Notes: generated by a model not told the origin, from the sequence alone. 64,000 bases of DNA from Apostichopus japonicus (GCF_037975245.1 NC_092561.1:1-64000); one strand, 5' to 3'; positions 23,801 to 32,744 are shown, counted from the stretch's first letter. A program made the numbers and translations.

Positions 23801-26114
23801 CGCATTTCACTTGTGCATGTGACCAAAACGAGGACAGGGCCTTAACAGAAAACAGTTATTGCATTAGCCTTTGTAAAGGCGTATTTCGGCCAATTTTTCT
23901 TTGCTAAATGCGCTGGGTCGATCCTTACTATTCATCGCGCTCTGAGCGATTCCTCCTGTAATTGCTTCTCCGTGTGTGATTCGCTCTTCCTTTGATCGCG
24001 CCGGTCTCTGTGAAGCGTATGTAGAAAGGGGAGGAAAATATAACAGCCGTGGCATCAGGTTCCTACTGTTATGTAGGTAGACCCATTCGCGTCGGTCTAC
24101 TATTGTATTCGCTGATAAGTCGTTCAGTGTGCGGGCGTATGGCAAGCCGTTTTACTTTTTATTCGATATTTGATGATATCATCAAATATTTGGTGATATC
24201 AGCAAATAATTGTTGATATCATCAAATCATGATATCATCAAATATTTGCTGATATCAACAATTATTTGCTGATATCACCAAATAATTGTGGATATCAGCA
24301 ATTCATTTGCTGATATCACCAATTCATTTGCTGATATCACCAATTAATTTGTTGATATCATCAAATAATTGCTGATATCAACAAATAATTGCTGATATCA
24401 ACAAATATTTGCTGATATCAGCAATTATTTGGTGATATCAGCAAATGAATTGGTGATATCAGCAAATCATTTGATGATATCAACAATTATTTGCTGATAT
24501 CATCAAATAATTGTTGATATCATTAATTATTTGCTGATATCAACAATTCCAACATATCACTAATTCATTTGCTGATATCAACAAATCAATTGGTGATATC
24601 AGTAATTGATTTAATGATATCAACAAATGAACCGTACATATCACTAATGCATGCTTTTGTTGATATCACCAATTCATTTGATGATATCAACAAATCATTT
24701 GCTAATATCAGTAATTCAACCGTGACGATGATATCAGTAATTCAACCGTGACAGCCCGTCTTACAAGCATGCGCACACGATGTCAGTGTACTAAGCAGTA
24801 CATTCAAATGACAGTGACCAGACAACAGGGTACGGGTAGCGTTACTTTCACCTTGGCGATGGCGGTACACTTGATGAAGCACAGATCGTTATTGACAGAA
24901 GTTCTCGGATTTTGGGCGAAGTAGAGAGGCTCTTAACTGGCAATGAGATGCTTCTGAAGCGAAAGAACGTCTTCTCCAAAGCAAAGAGAAATTTAGAACG
25001 GATTAACGCGAGCATCGATGAGCACAGGTTCAATTCAATAGCAGCTGTGCTCGATCAGCTCCTTTCCATCGCAGACGGACAGGCACAGCCAGACGGAACT
25101 TTGCAGCCATGAGCGGCGATCATGGGGGGGGGGGGGACATATTTTAGGTGGGGGATATAGTATCTTATATCCCCCCCCCCCAATATTTGGTGGCATAGTT
25201 TTTTTTTTTGTGGCTATAAATAGAAAATAATGCGTGAGATTATTTATCCAAATCCTATTTGGCGGTGGCTAAAACTTCATCCAACACATGCTCCATGAGG
25301 TAAATGACTCTTCGTCGTCGTTTCTGTGACCTGTGACCGTATAGCATGTTGTCACTCATGATTATTATCATAATGTCTGTACATCTCTTGTGTATGAGTG
25401 TAAGTACGTACAATCATATATATGATCCACATCGATATGGGTTCACTGGGTTTCCATTTGGCCTGTTTCCTACAAGATTTCTAACCGCAAGCACGTAGCC
25501 AAGGAGGGGGGGGGGTGGGGCGAAGATATTTTTTGTCGTTTTTAACGATATCGTTAAAAAACGACAGTTTTATATTTATAATATTTGTACAAAATAAATT
25601 AACTGTGTCTGAATTTTCGAAAATTCCCTGACCAACATTGTTCATCATACTTCCCTCTACTCGTGCCATTTTGACCGGTCTGTTAGGGGTTTTTTCTATA
25701 TTGTTTGACCATAGATGAAATTTTGTGCAACATTTATGGATATGTTTTGAAGTGAATTTATAATTCAAATTCTGAACAAATAATGGGCTTCAAACCTTGA
25801 AAAGTGGGGCTGACGGGTATTGTATAGGCCGTTACGTAGTATTACCTTCCAAAGCAATGATCCACAGGAGAAGCGATGAGGTCGAACATGATGTGTGACT
25901 GGTGACAATCTTGAAAAAGGTTATGGATGGAAAAAACTATTGGGAAAACTTGATTCTCAGGCCAAAGTGTACAACTTGTTAATCATTTTCAAGCCCGAGA
26001 AGTGCCATTTCCTGTGATCTGGGGGGCTATCAAACCAGAAATTTTCTGTGGCGCTCCGCTTAGATAGTAATTCGATCGCGCCACCCGGGTTAGAAAATCC
26101 TGGATACACGCCTG

Positions 26115-26195
<81 letters not shown>

Positions 26196-27433
26196 ACATA
26201 CATATATATATATTCAAAATAACGAAGTGCGCGAACAATTTTTATTTGGGGGTGGGGGAATTGTTATGCGTCTGCACCCAAGTTAAAGTCCCCCCACCCC
26301 AATATTTGAAACAAATCGCCGCCCCTGGTTGCAGCCACCATCGGGGAGCCAGTCTAATTGTCACATTTCCCAGCCTGTTTCTGTCTCCCGCCGACCAGGG
26401 TATACTTTTTACATTTTGGTATTACATATTGAGCTACTTGACCAACCCGATATTATTTTTCATAGGTTTATAGGCCTGGCCTACTCGGTGCTTGCCCAAC
26501 GTTTGTCCTCCCTGTCACAAGTGCATGAGTAGCCACGGTACCTCTCCCAGTGGCAGTGGTAGTACTGTGTAACTTAGTCCCCTTTCCCCTCCCGTTGATC
26601 GCTATAACCAAGGCTGAAATTAACCGCGCACTAGGCGCCTTTCTGTGCCCGCTACCAGCCAAACAGCGCCCTTAAGACCCAAAAAGAATGCCTGTTGATG
26701 GCGCTCGCTTCTAATTCCTTTTTGTAGACGTTGGTTCGATACGCTTGAATTACTGATATCAGCAAATGAATTGGTGATATCAGCAAATGAATAGTTGATA
26801 TCAGCAATTCCAACATATTGCCAATTCAATTGCTGATATCAGCAAATCTTTTAATGATATCACCAAATCATTTCATGATATCAGCAATTAATTAGTGATA
26901 TGTCGGAATTGTTGATATCAGCAAATGATTTGCTGATATCATCAATTCAATTGCTGATATCACCAATTCATTTGCTGATATCAGCAAATATTTGTTGATA
27001 TCAGCTATTATTTATTGATATCAGCAATTATTTGGTGATATCAACAAATGAATTGCTGATATCAGCAAATGAATTGCTGATATCAGCAAATGAATTGCTG
27101 ATATCAACAATTATTTGGTGATATCAGCAAATAATTGTTGATATCAGCAATTATTTGATGATATCATCAAATCATTTGATGATATCAGCAATTAATTGTT
27201 GATATCATTAATTATTTGATGATATCACCAAATATTTGATGATATCATCAAATATCGAATAAAAAGTAAAACGGCTTGCCATACGGGCGGCATAACAAAA
27301 CAATGTTTATATCGTTTCTTTACAGATACTCGTCGACGCCCTTGTGAAGGTTGAACTGAACGAGATATCAATGCTGTTAGAAGACTTGTGTGAGACTGTG
27401 CGATTATGTGATTCACCACACGACCAAGAATAG
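13870..27433 (+). CDS. SH2-Death domain adaptor protein, 12 exons, 552 aa
   Basis: Exons by GT/AG sites and phase: 13870-13960, 14901-15390, 17467-17536, 17657-17860, 18055-18231, 19002-19067, 19514-19582, 19832-19891, 20590-20661, 20998-21051, 22150-22347, 27326-27433 (stop TAG). The sum is 1659 nt and all phases agree. From exon 4 on, every junction is phase 0. Layout: basic N-terminus; a 160-residue beta-rich region in exon 2 (possibly CABIT-like, unproven); a proline-rich linker [11 protein letters not shown]; an SH2 domain (about 224-330); a tyrosine-rich tail (YATYSDI, YEEL, YGGYEVV, LYNYI); a Death domain (about 455-545). Such a protein would act in the cytosol, binding phosphotyrosine at one end and Death-fold partners at the other, and could be phosphorylated itself. 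The weakest calls are the exon 2 donor (GTGAAT) and the exon 3 acceptor, though phase requires both. I know of no vertebrate protein with this pairing. Confidence 0.82.
14236..14844. mobile_element. hAT-like non-autonomous element in adaptor intron 1
   Basis: Left end cagtggcggactgg (14236-14249) matches the inverse of the right end ccagtccgcccctg (14831-14844), one mismatch. Flanking octamers agtacatc and ggtacaac agree at 6 of 8 positions, consistent with an old 8-bp target duplication. It shares the phrases cattttgcatct and cccttagacccctccc with the hAT element at 62564-63284, suggesting one family. No transposase remains. Confidence 0.75.
14468..14541. repeat. Imperfect inverted repeat inside the hAT-like element
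   Basis: ggattttatttag at 14468-14480 pairs with ctaaataaaatcc at 14529-14541, and tttttcaagca with tgcttgaaaaa further in. About 13 bases on the left arm are unpaired. Confidence 0.65.
15500..15985 (+). mobile_element. Penelope-like or related retroelement fragment
   Basis: Bounded by two similar phrases, cttttatatataagtg (15518) and cttttatatatagtaac (15968). Inside is a long pyrimidine-rich tract (about 15585-15860) and then a gaagaagatcctgctaggatcgaaacgtc-type segment that I recognise as a very common dispersed motif in marine invertebrate genomes, linked to Penelope-like elements. No reverse transcriptase is present. It lies in intron 2 of the adaptor gene. Confidence 0.45.
15909..15948 (+). 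ncRNA. Hammerhead-ribozyme-like motif (degenerate)
   Basis: The order fits a type I hammerhead: stem I gcct (15910-15913), core ttgaaga (15914-15920; consensus CUGANGA with C3 changed), stem II gatcc/ggatc (15922-15926/15932-15936), core gaaa (15937-15940), a minimal stem III, cleavage triplet gtc (15942-15944), and stem I partner aggc (15945-15948). One extra A lies before stem II and C3 is T, so this copy is probably inactive or weak. Confidence 0.4.
15986..17253. other. Adaptor intron 2, no recognised feature
   Basis: AT-rich intron. A short frame at 15914-16153 begins in the retroelement motif and is not a gene. Nothing else was recognised. Confidence 0.4.
17256..17349. repeat. (TA)n plus a 22-bp hairpin
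   Basis: (TA)n at about 17257-17288 is followed by inverted arms 17289-17310 and 17328-17349 (21 of 22 bases pair) around a 17-base loop containing gacagtttc. It may be the end of a small mobile element. It lies just upstream of exon 3 of the adaptor. Confidence 0.75.
17657..18231 (+). CDS. SH2-encoding exons 4 and 5 of the adaptor
   Basis: Exon 4 (17657-17860) begins the domain with [18 protein letters not shown]. Next comes GDYLFRF, where the arginine (R250 of the model) occupies the essential phosphotyrosine-binding position of the FLVRES motif and SR at 233-234 gives the alpha-A arginine. The HV pair after EEFR fits the beta-D histidine. Exon 5 (18055-18231) continues with [15 protein letters not shown], which matches the second-helix region of SH2 domains (compare the SIPxLIDH pattern of Fes/Fer-like SH2s). 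It ends with the dityrosine YATYSDI. All key binding residues appear present, so the domain is probably functional. Confidence 0.88.
18290..18655. repeat. Irregular minisatellite, units of about 17-21 bp
   Basis: About 17 imperfect units built on agtaagccggattatgtgtg, with variable inserts such as gcatgt. It lies in intron 5 of the adaptor. Confidence 0.8.
19002..21051 (+). CDS. Five small phase-0 linker exons with tyrosine motifs (exons 6-10)
   Basis: Exons of 66, 69, 60, 72 and 54 nt at 19002-19067, 19514-19582, 19832-19891, 20590-20661 and 20998-21051, each with clean AG and GT borders and each a whole number of codons. Peptides include [11 protein letters not shown], a proline-rich piece, [19 protein letters not shown] and [12 protein letters not shown]. 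Because all are symmetric, any of them could be skipped without changing frame, so splice isoforms with different sets of tyrosine sites are possible. Confidence 0.75.
19165..19312. repeat. (TA)n microsatellite
   Basis: Long TA alternation with occasional TG or CA steps, in intron 6 of the adaptor. The tyrosine/isoleucine frames over it are artefacts. Confidence 0.95.
20710..20874. repeat. (TA)n/(TAAA)n microsatellite
   Basis: TA alternation with TAAA steps, in intron 9 of the adaptor. Confidence 0.95.
21052..22149. other. Adaptor intron 10, no recognised feature
   Basis: No exon-like segment or mobile element recognised. A short G run lies near 21992-22006. Confidence 0.4.
22150..22347 (+). 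CDS. Death-domain exon 11 of the adaptor
   Basis: Encodes [11 protein letters not shown], then [12 protein letters not shown], the typical Death-domain helix 2-3 region W..LG..L.., and then [21 protein letters not shown], the conserved LL..W....G..AT region. The frame runs on to a stop at 22357-22359. However, splicing at the GT at 22348 joins it in frame to 27326, where the missing last helix of the domain is found. The donor GTACGG is weak. Confidence 0.85.
22912..23365. mobile_element. MITE with 18-bp TIRs, 454 bp
   Basis: Left ggtagcatactcccatta (22912-22929) pairs with right taataggagtatgctacc (23348-23365), one mismatch. AGAG borders both ends and may be a 4-bp target duplication. No coding capacity. 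It lies in the last intron of the adaptor. Confidence 0.7.
23592..23690. repeat. Lone end of a GATATC-type element
   Basis: The phrase ccgttttacttt.ttattcgatatttgatgata matches the terminal part of the complete element at 24136-27285. It is followed by two GATATC units and then unrelated sequence. It is probably a truncated older insertion. Confidence 0.7.
24160..24770. repeat. Left GATATC palindrome array
   Basis: About 25 copies of the palindrome TGATATCA, each with a variable two-base step on either side and separated by AAT/ATT-type spacers, on average about 24 bp apart. The core is nearly invariant while the flanking dinucleotides (gc, gt, gg, ga) vary freely. Spurious frames with repeating ISN/DIN residues cross it. 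Confidence 0.92.
24840..25112 (+). other. Open segment of unknown origin inside the GATATC element
   Basis: A frame open for about 90 codons without an initiating ATG. It reads [21 protein letters not shown] and then a helical charged stretch ([18 protein letters not shown]) ending at TGA. It looks more protein-like than its surroundings and could be a captured exon or a transposon remnant. I do not recognise it. Confidence 0.3.
25488..26114. mobile_element. hAT-like miniature element, nested
   Basis: Left end caagcacgtagccaagg resembles the inverse of the right end cctggatacacgcctg (rc caggcgtgtatccagg). The interior shares the gtggcgctccgcttagatagt signature with the elements at 38665, 41286 and 49255. 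No 8-bp duplication is visible; the right flank is a (TA)n tract that may have replaced it. Confidence 0.55.
26115..26215. repeat. (TA)n microsatellite
   Basis: Pure TA alternation for about 75 bp, then TA/CA steps, directly against the end of the nested hAT-like element. Confidence 0.95.
26745..27265. repeat. Right GATATC palindrome array
   Basis: About 23 copies of TGATATCA with the same unit style as the left array, ending in the inverted terminus at 27285. Confidence 0.92.
27326..27433 (+). CDS. Last exon of the adaptor: end of the Death domain
   Basis: After acceptor tttctttacag the frame reads [20 protein letters not shown], which completes the family pattern AT..LVDAL...EL..IA..LE after ATLG of exon 11. 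It ends at TAG 27431-27433. The acceptor is only about 40 bp right of the end of the GATATC element, so the insertion lies almost at the exon border. Confidence 0.85.
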   Translation: MLVDALVKVELNEISMLLEDLCETVRLCDSPHDQE

Positions 27434-27570
27434 AGCTCTATGCATGAAAAATACTTTTGGAAACGATTTACCATACGTCATATACATTCAAACAGCATTA
27501 TGCCCTTTCCAAAGAGACATGATACACATTTGACGTAACCGTATGCGCGTCATGCGCGCCATGTGAAGTG

Positions 27571-27806
27571 CTAGCTCAGTGGATAACGCCGGTGCCTTCC
27601 AATCATAAGGTCCCCGGTTCGAGTCACTCCAAGATTAATGTATGTCGTCTAGTTACAGAGTTGTTGACAATTCATAATCATGGACGTTAAATATGAATGT
27701 AAGAGACTGACTTCGGTCAGCTTGCGGCTTTGATAAGCCAATGAGGCTTCTTCGTGAGTTCCTACTTGCAGGAGGATCTAAAATACATATACATACATGT
27801 ATACAT
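27571..27806 (+). mobile_element. tRNA-derived SINE, copy 1
   Basis: Box A tagctcagtggataacgcc (27572-27590) and box B ggttcgagtc (27616-27625) form a tRNA-like head. A body follows with a ctgacttcggtcag hairpin and a gcttgcggctttgataagcc segment, ending at aggaggatcta (27780) and a tacata-rich tail. A second copy on the opposite strand at 44518-44760 proves it is dispersed. It lies in the probable 3' UTR of the adaptor gene. Confidence 0.88.
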
Positions 27807-27856
27807 GATCACACAGCCACAGTGTCGATGCAAGGGGACTGAGGTTGAGAGTGGAT
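27807..27856 (+). repeat. Copy of the body segment of the U2-derived retrosequence
   Basis: About 50 bp starting gatcacacag matches 28671-28720 with about six differences (shared gatgcaaggggactg and gagagNggat). Here it follows a SINE tail directly instead of a U2-like head. Confidence 0.75.
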
Positions 27857-27951
27857 CAATTCATTTTTTATATATTTTTATATTAGGTTATAGCCAATCT
27901 CTTGACCAGCGTGCCATATGTTATTTCGGTATATGTATTTAATGTTGTAAA

Positions 27952-27957
27952 AATAAA
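27952..27957 (+). terminator. Candidate poly(A) signal of the SH2-Death gene
   Basis: AATAAA about 520 bp after the adaptor stop codon. If used, the 3' UTR would include the SINE at 27571-27806. Confidence 0.4.
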
Positions 27958-28589
27958 TATTAAAAAGACGCCCCTGTGTTATACAGGTAGTAAATTATGT
28001 TATTTGAAACATGTGTATGTTTGTTAGTTAGTTACATTACACGATACACAATATGAAGCAATTACTGGTATTAAGGTTTTATGTAAAGCATTGGTTATCA
28101 ATTACTACTCAACATTACGTCGCCGTTTACAATATGATCATAACCATTGGCTCGCACCGAGTAGTGTACTTACTTGGAAATAATTTTTTAAATTTTCATT
28201 ATATCTTGTAGTTAAATAAATTTCACATGGCTAACTAGTTAATGATTCTTTATTGAGTCTCAGTAAAGAGGAGTAGAAATTTTAGTTTTCAAATATTTTG
28301 ACACACCCCCTCCCCCCCCAACCCCCCCCCCCCAAACAAACAGAAAACCAGTATCAATGACTTTTGATCTACATTACTTCTACATGAATCATACAGGGAG
28401 AGTTGACAGGTCTTTTATGTGCGTCTGCATTCACTACAAAATTCCTGCCTTTATTACACTTTCCAGGGAAGAATATTATACCTCACAACAGCAAAAGTTT
28501 ACAATATAGCCATTTCCTTCGTCGACCCATAGCTAACAAAACCTTTGGTCTCCGAAGCGCCATTTGAAACATCGCACACCTTCGATACC

Positions 28590-28784
28590 GATCGCTTCTC
28601 GACCTTTTGGCTAAGATCATATGTAGTATCTGTTCCTTTTCGAGGGGAGTGGTGATGCACACCTAACGATGATCACACAGTCACAGTCCCGATGCAAGGG
28701 GACTGGGGCTGAGAGCGGATATGTCGTTTGGTAGTTTGGTTTTCGTGCCCAGGTCCTTTCCTGGGCGACTTTTTCTTAAAAAGT
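28590..28784 (+). pseudogene. U2 snRNA-derived retrosequence with 12-bp target duplications
   Basis: From 28591 the sequence reads as the U2 5' end: atcgcttctcgaccttttgg, then ctaagatcatatgtagtatctgttc. This retains the stem-loop I region and the GUAGUA branch-site recognition segment. From about 28635 it departs from U2 and continues as an unrelated body with a terminal hairpin (gcccagg..cctgggc) and a T-rich end. The exact 12-mer accttcgatacc at 28578-28589 and 28785-28796 flanks it, showing LINE-type retroposition. The body recurs at 27807, so this may be a chimeric snRNA-headed SINE and not a one-off pseudogene. Confidence 0.8.
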
Positions 28785-28796
28785 ACCTTCGATACC

Positions 28797-30065
28797 TTAC
28801 CACTTTCATATACGATAACAAATAAAGCCAATAATATTTTCTATCATCCATTTCAAACTTTCGGCAAAGAAACCGTTACGATGCTTGTGAACAGTCTACC
28901 TGTAGTTGTCGTAGAAAGGGGTTAACGTTCATTTACAACACCGTATATCGCAACGCTGTCTATTCGATGTGTTTAACAGTGCATACAGCTGCAGAAGTCC
29001 CATACGGTTAGTTGTAAACAATAACCGTGACCTCTACTCGCTTGCCTAATGCCCCCCCCCCCCCCTTCGTTCTTGATCCGGCATGCGTTCCCCAATGTGA
29101 ACCCGCCCGGGGTTAAGTTTCATTACCTCCCTAGGGGATGACGATATTCTGATCTCCCTTGCGTTCTCAAATGTGAACAAGGCCGAAGCCGCCGGCGCGT
29201 ATTCCTCCTCCTCCCCCTCCTCCACCCCCGGTACACCTACCGCAAAAAGCATACGATTTCGGGTAATAAAATTTTATCAGTATTAGAATATTTGAATTGA
29301 GGAACAAAGATAATTTTGATATGATATTGATCGTTAAAACTTTGCCATCATCTCAGGTTTAATTGTATGCCGTTTTATTGATTTATTTTTAAGAAATGAC
29401 TAATTAACATCTGTTAAAGTATCTTGACCACTGGACTGGGGAGTTTATCAGATGATGGTTTAATATATACCGTACTACATTTAGGCCTGCACTGAGGAGA
29501 TAATGTCACCAATGCCAATTAAGGCTTTAAGGAAAATATCATAGCTATAGAGATGGTATATGTATAGAGAATAGTGATATTATTATTTTTATATATCTCA
29601 TTATGTGACAATGGTGTTTCATACTATAGCAGAATAAGTCTGCTAAATTGGTTGTCGAATTAATGACCATTTCGCGTTACACAATGCTTGCTATTCCACT
29701 TCTTTCACGGTGACATATCCAGACAGAGGATGGATCAAGAGATTTACTTCCATATTTGGCACATTGCAACGAGTTTAGGATGTTAATAAAACATGGTTGG
29801 TTTGGCCAACACTTTATTTCTTGAAAGTTTATTTCCCCTCTTCATGATATTACGATGAAAACGTTGCATGAATTAATTAATGGATACGTCATCAAAACTA
29901 TGCAACTTATTGTTTTTTTTTACTGTAAACGTCAAATTTATTAAAATTATTAAAATAAATGTTGTAACTAATCGATATTGGGAACTGACGCGTGTTTACT
30001 CAATTATACGTTTTATTTACAATATGTATATATATCAAGTAACGTAATATTCTTGCAATTATCTT

Positions 30066-30111
<46 letters not shown>

Positions 30112-31132
30112 ATAATATCCCTCGACATCACTTGACTGTTTACATTATTTTATCTTTGGATGATTGGCACAGAATGTACTTAGAAATACTTTCAATTTTT
30201 TTTTTTAATATAAATAAACTTCACATGAAATAAAAGGGAATTTATTCTTTAGTTTGTCTCATTCATATAAGTTTTATTTTTTTAATTATTCTATTATAAA
30301 TAATAATTAGCAACGGAATTCTTCTATATGATTTATGCCCTAAGAATCACACCCTGACACTTAACTGCCTTCATTGTAAATACAGAAAGAGACTCCGATA
30401 ACCCAAAACGTAAATAGTGGGCACAAGCATGTAAATTACCAACAAGGATTACCTTAAGGCTTTACTCATGGACGACAGAGCCGAGAGCATCTGTCGTTCC
30501 CGAATAGCCAGCTGGTTTCCCATGTCATAGATTGCAAGAACCGATTATATAACTGAGACGTAAAGGTTTTTCCATTTTAAGAATTAACAAAGTGACCTTT
30601 ATTGTTTGTTTGGGTATTTTTATAAACAAATTCCAATACTGGAATTATGGATACGTTATGTACACGCAATTTATTTGGTTGGGAAATTTTGAGGTATTTA
30701 TTTTTGTAGCTTGCCTCCTCAATCCAAAGTTCCATGTCCCACTGCCCCTCGACTCTTGTGTTCCCGCTCCCCCTTCCCTCCTACTCCAATTCGTTTGCGC
30801 CGTCACTACATGTCTGTGTCTCCATAAGATGCTTATCTTAGATCTAAAATCATGCACAGCTGCTTTAAAGGGTGAATATCTCACGAGGATAATATTTGCC
30901 AGCTATACAAAAGACGTCAAGTGTTTACGAGAATCATAAATTATTTTTAGTTAATTAGTAAACTATGGTGAGAATTAAGACTAGCGCCCTCTTTATTCAG
31001 TGAAACTTTTGCAAGGCGACTGTAATGTATTATGTAATACGGCCCTATCAATGCCTATGTTATGAATATGATTATGAGCTAAGCCTAAGGCCTATAGTGG
31101 TGTTTGTCTGTGGTTTTGAGCAGAGCGTTCAA
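28797..31132. other. Non-coding, AT-rich; no gene recognised
   Basis: Contains C and G runs (29051-29066) and (TA)n at about 30070-30113. The short frames here lack protein-like features. Confidence 0.4.
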
Positions 31133-31475
31133 ACTTTCTGGCCTATCGCCTTCAGGTTGAAGGCGATTTTCGCCTTCAGGTTGAAGGCGATTTTCGCCGT
31201 TTATCTGTGGCTGCCTTTTTTTGGACGCTGGTGTGCTGGGGGGGGGGGTGTTTCGTTTCGCTGCGTGCTGGTCGTCCTTTAGTGGTTTTTTGAATTGATG
31301 AGTTGGATGGTTGGGGGTTTGTCTCTGCAGGTCGGTGGGCGTATTTACTTTTTTGGCTCGCTTGACTTAAGTTTTGTTGGTCAGAATGGGATGGTTGGGT
31401 AGTGTCTTTTGGCCATGACGTTTTGGATCCCGCAGGGCAGCTGCAGGTCACGTAAAAAGCACTTTCTGGCCTATC
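31133..31475. mobile_element. Insertion flanked by 15-bp direct repeats
   Basis: actttctggcctatc at 31133-31147 is repeated exactly at 31461-31475. The 313 bp between them are unusually G/T-rich compared with both flanks. At their left edge are two tandem 21-bp hairpins (31145-31165 and 31170-31190, arms tcgccttca/tgaaggcga). The direct repeats look like a target-site duplication of a retroposed sequence. A minus-strand frame of 91 codons crosses it but is low-complexity. Confidence 0.6.
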
Positions 31476-32744
31476 ACCCCGCGATGTGCAAGAACTATTT
31501 AGTGAGGTTGTAACGCTTCGTGGTGATGTTTACAGCAAAGAAAGGACGTGTGTTATTAGTATTTATTAACTGAAGGCATACCAAAGCAATGTCCGTGTTG
31601 ATCTTTCCTTGTTAGTCTATGGATATTAGCCTAACGATAGACATAGTTGAGGGCCTAGCCTCAATTGTTTCGCGTGGCTTCTAGTCTAAATGCCTAACTT
31701 AAAAGTACTGTATTACTGTAAGACCTAACGTTTGTCACACTTTAGCCCAACTATTGTGTAGCGTTAATTGATCGGCAGGCATACACATACTAGCATAAGC
31801 CCAAATACTAATGGAATATTGACAGACCTGCTACCCCCATAAAGGTGTCAATCTGGAGATTTCTACTTGAAAAGTAAAACTAACTGTTGCGCTAACATAA
31901 ATAAGAGATCAGAGATTGGTGCTTGAAATCGAGAGCCTTTAAAATCTAGTCAAATCAAACTAATTGTTCCCAAGTTAAGAATCATTAATTAGAGAAAAAA
32001 AAAATCGAAGGCCATGTAATTAATTGTCTTTAACCAACTTTGTTTTGCTGGTTAGGAAGAAATTTGCCAGGAGCAAGAAAGCCTTAATTTAGTGAAGTTT
32101 GCTACCATTAAACTGGCTTTGCTTAGTATAAGTTTCACTGGGAAATCCTTTATTAACAGTTTCAAATTTACTCAAGTTATGTGAAGATTTTATGACATAT
32201 GCAAAGTTGGCTATGCATGCCTAAATGCATCTGACATAAAATTACTTTTGTAGGTATGGAATATATTATATAAGATTTTGATTCATTTGAAAGTGCCAAA
32301 CCTTCTTGATTGCGTGTATGAAGGCATTTTGTTACATTGCCAAAAAACAATAAATTTGTCTACTTTTATCCAACTTTCCTTCCTCAATCTGCTATCCAGC
32401 TGTACGTATCACTACTTTACTGAAGTCGACTTTGCCACGTACTTCTCTCCATGTTCGCTTGAAATATTCTGTCCATAATTCACTATGACAGTTTGAAAAG
32501 TCTCAATAACCTGGGACTGTTTTCTCAGCTTAGTCTTGCTCCTGCCTGCCAGTTTCTGTGGAGTGACAGACCATTCATTAAATTTCTCTAATCCTAGATT
32601 GAGTTACTATTATTGCATTGTATCTATACAGTATACTTTAATATGACTACAAAAGCCCTGCATTTTCAACTAGTGACCTCTATTGTGTTATCATTCCTTT
32701 CAAATCCCTAGTATTCACATCTACCTTATATATGTTTCCTTCAG
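31476..32744. other. Non-coding; no feature recognised
   Basis: Ordinary AT-rich sequence without recognisable exons or repeats. Confidence 0.4.

Larger units (their letters stand above)
24136..27285. mobile_element. 3.15-kb element with long palindrome-array inverted ends
   Basis: The first about 65 bases (24136-24200: cgtatggcaagccg, then ttttactttttattcg, then GATATC units) recur as an exact or near-exact inverse at 27220-27285. Both ends continue into arrays of GATATC palindromes (about 24160-24770 and 26745-27265). The interior (24770-26745) contains an open frame of unknown origin and a nested hAT-like element. No transposase was recognised, so it looks non-autonomous, resembling a foldback element. 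Target duplication is not clear. It sits in the intron that splits the Death domain. Confidence 0.75.

Noticed and set aside
23864-24145. 93-codon minus-strand frame starting at the GATATC element terminus
   Set aside because: Starts within the inverted repeat, has no recognised domain and no splice context. It may be a transposon remnant but is not supportable as a gene.
27571-27640. Possible intact tRNA gene
   Set aside because: Box A and B are present but no closed acceptor stem is visible, and a second copy with the same non-tRNA body exists. It is a SINE head.
31150-31460. Cloning-vector-like clustering of PstI, PvuII and BamHI-type sites in a foreign-looking insert
   Set aside because: No vector sequence recognised; the 15-bp direct repeats fit natural retroposition better.
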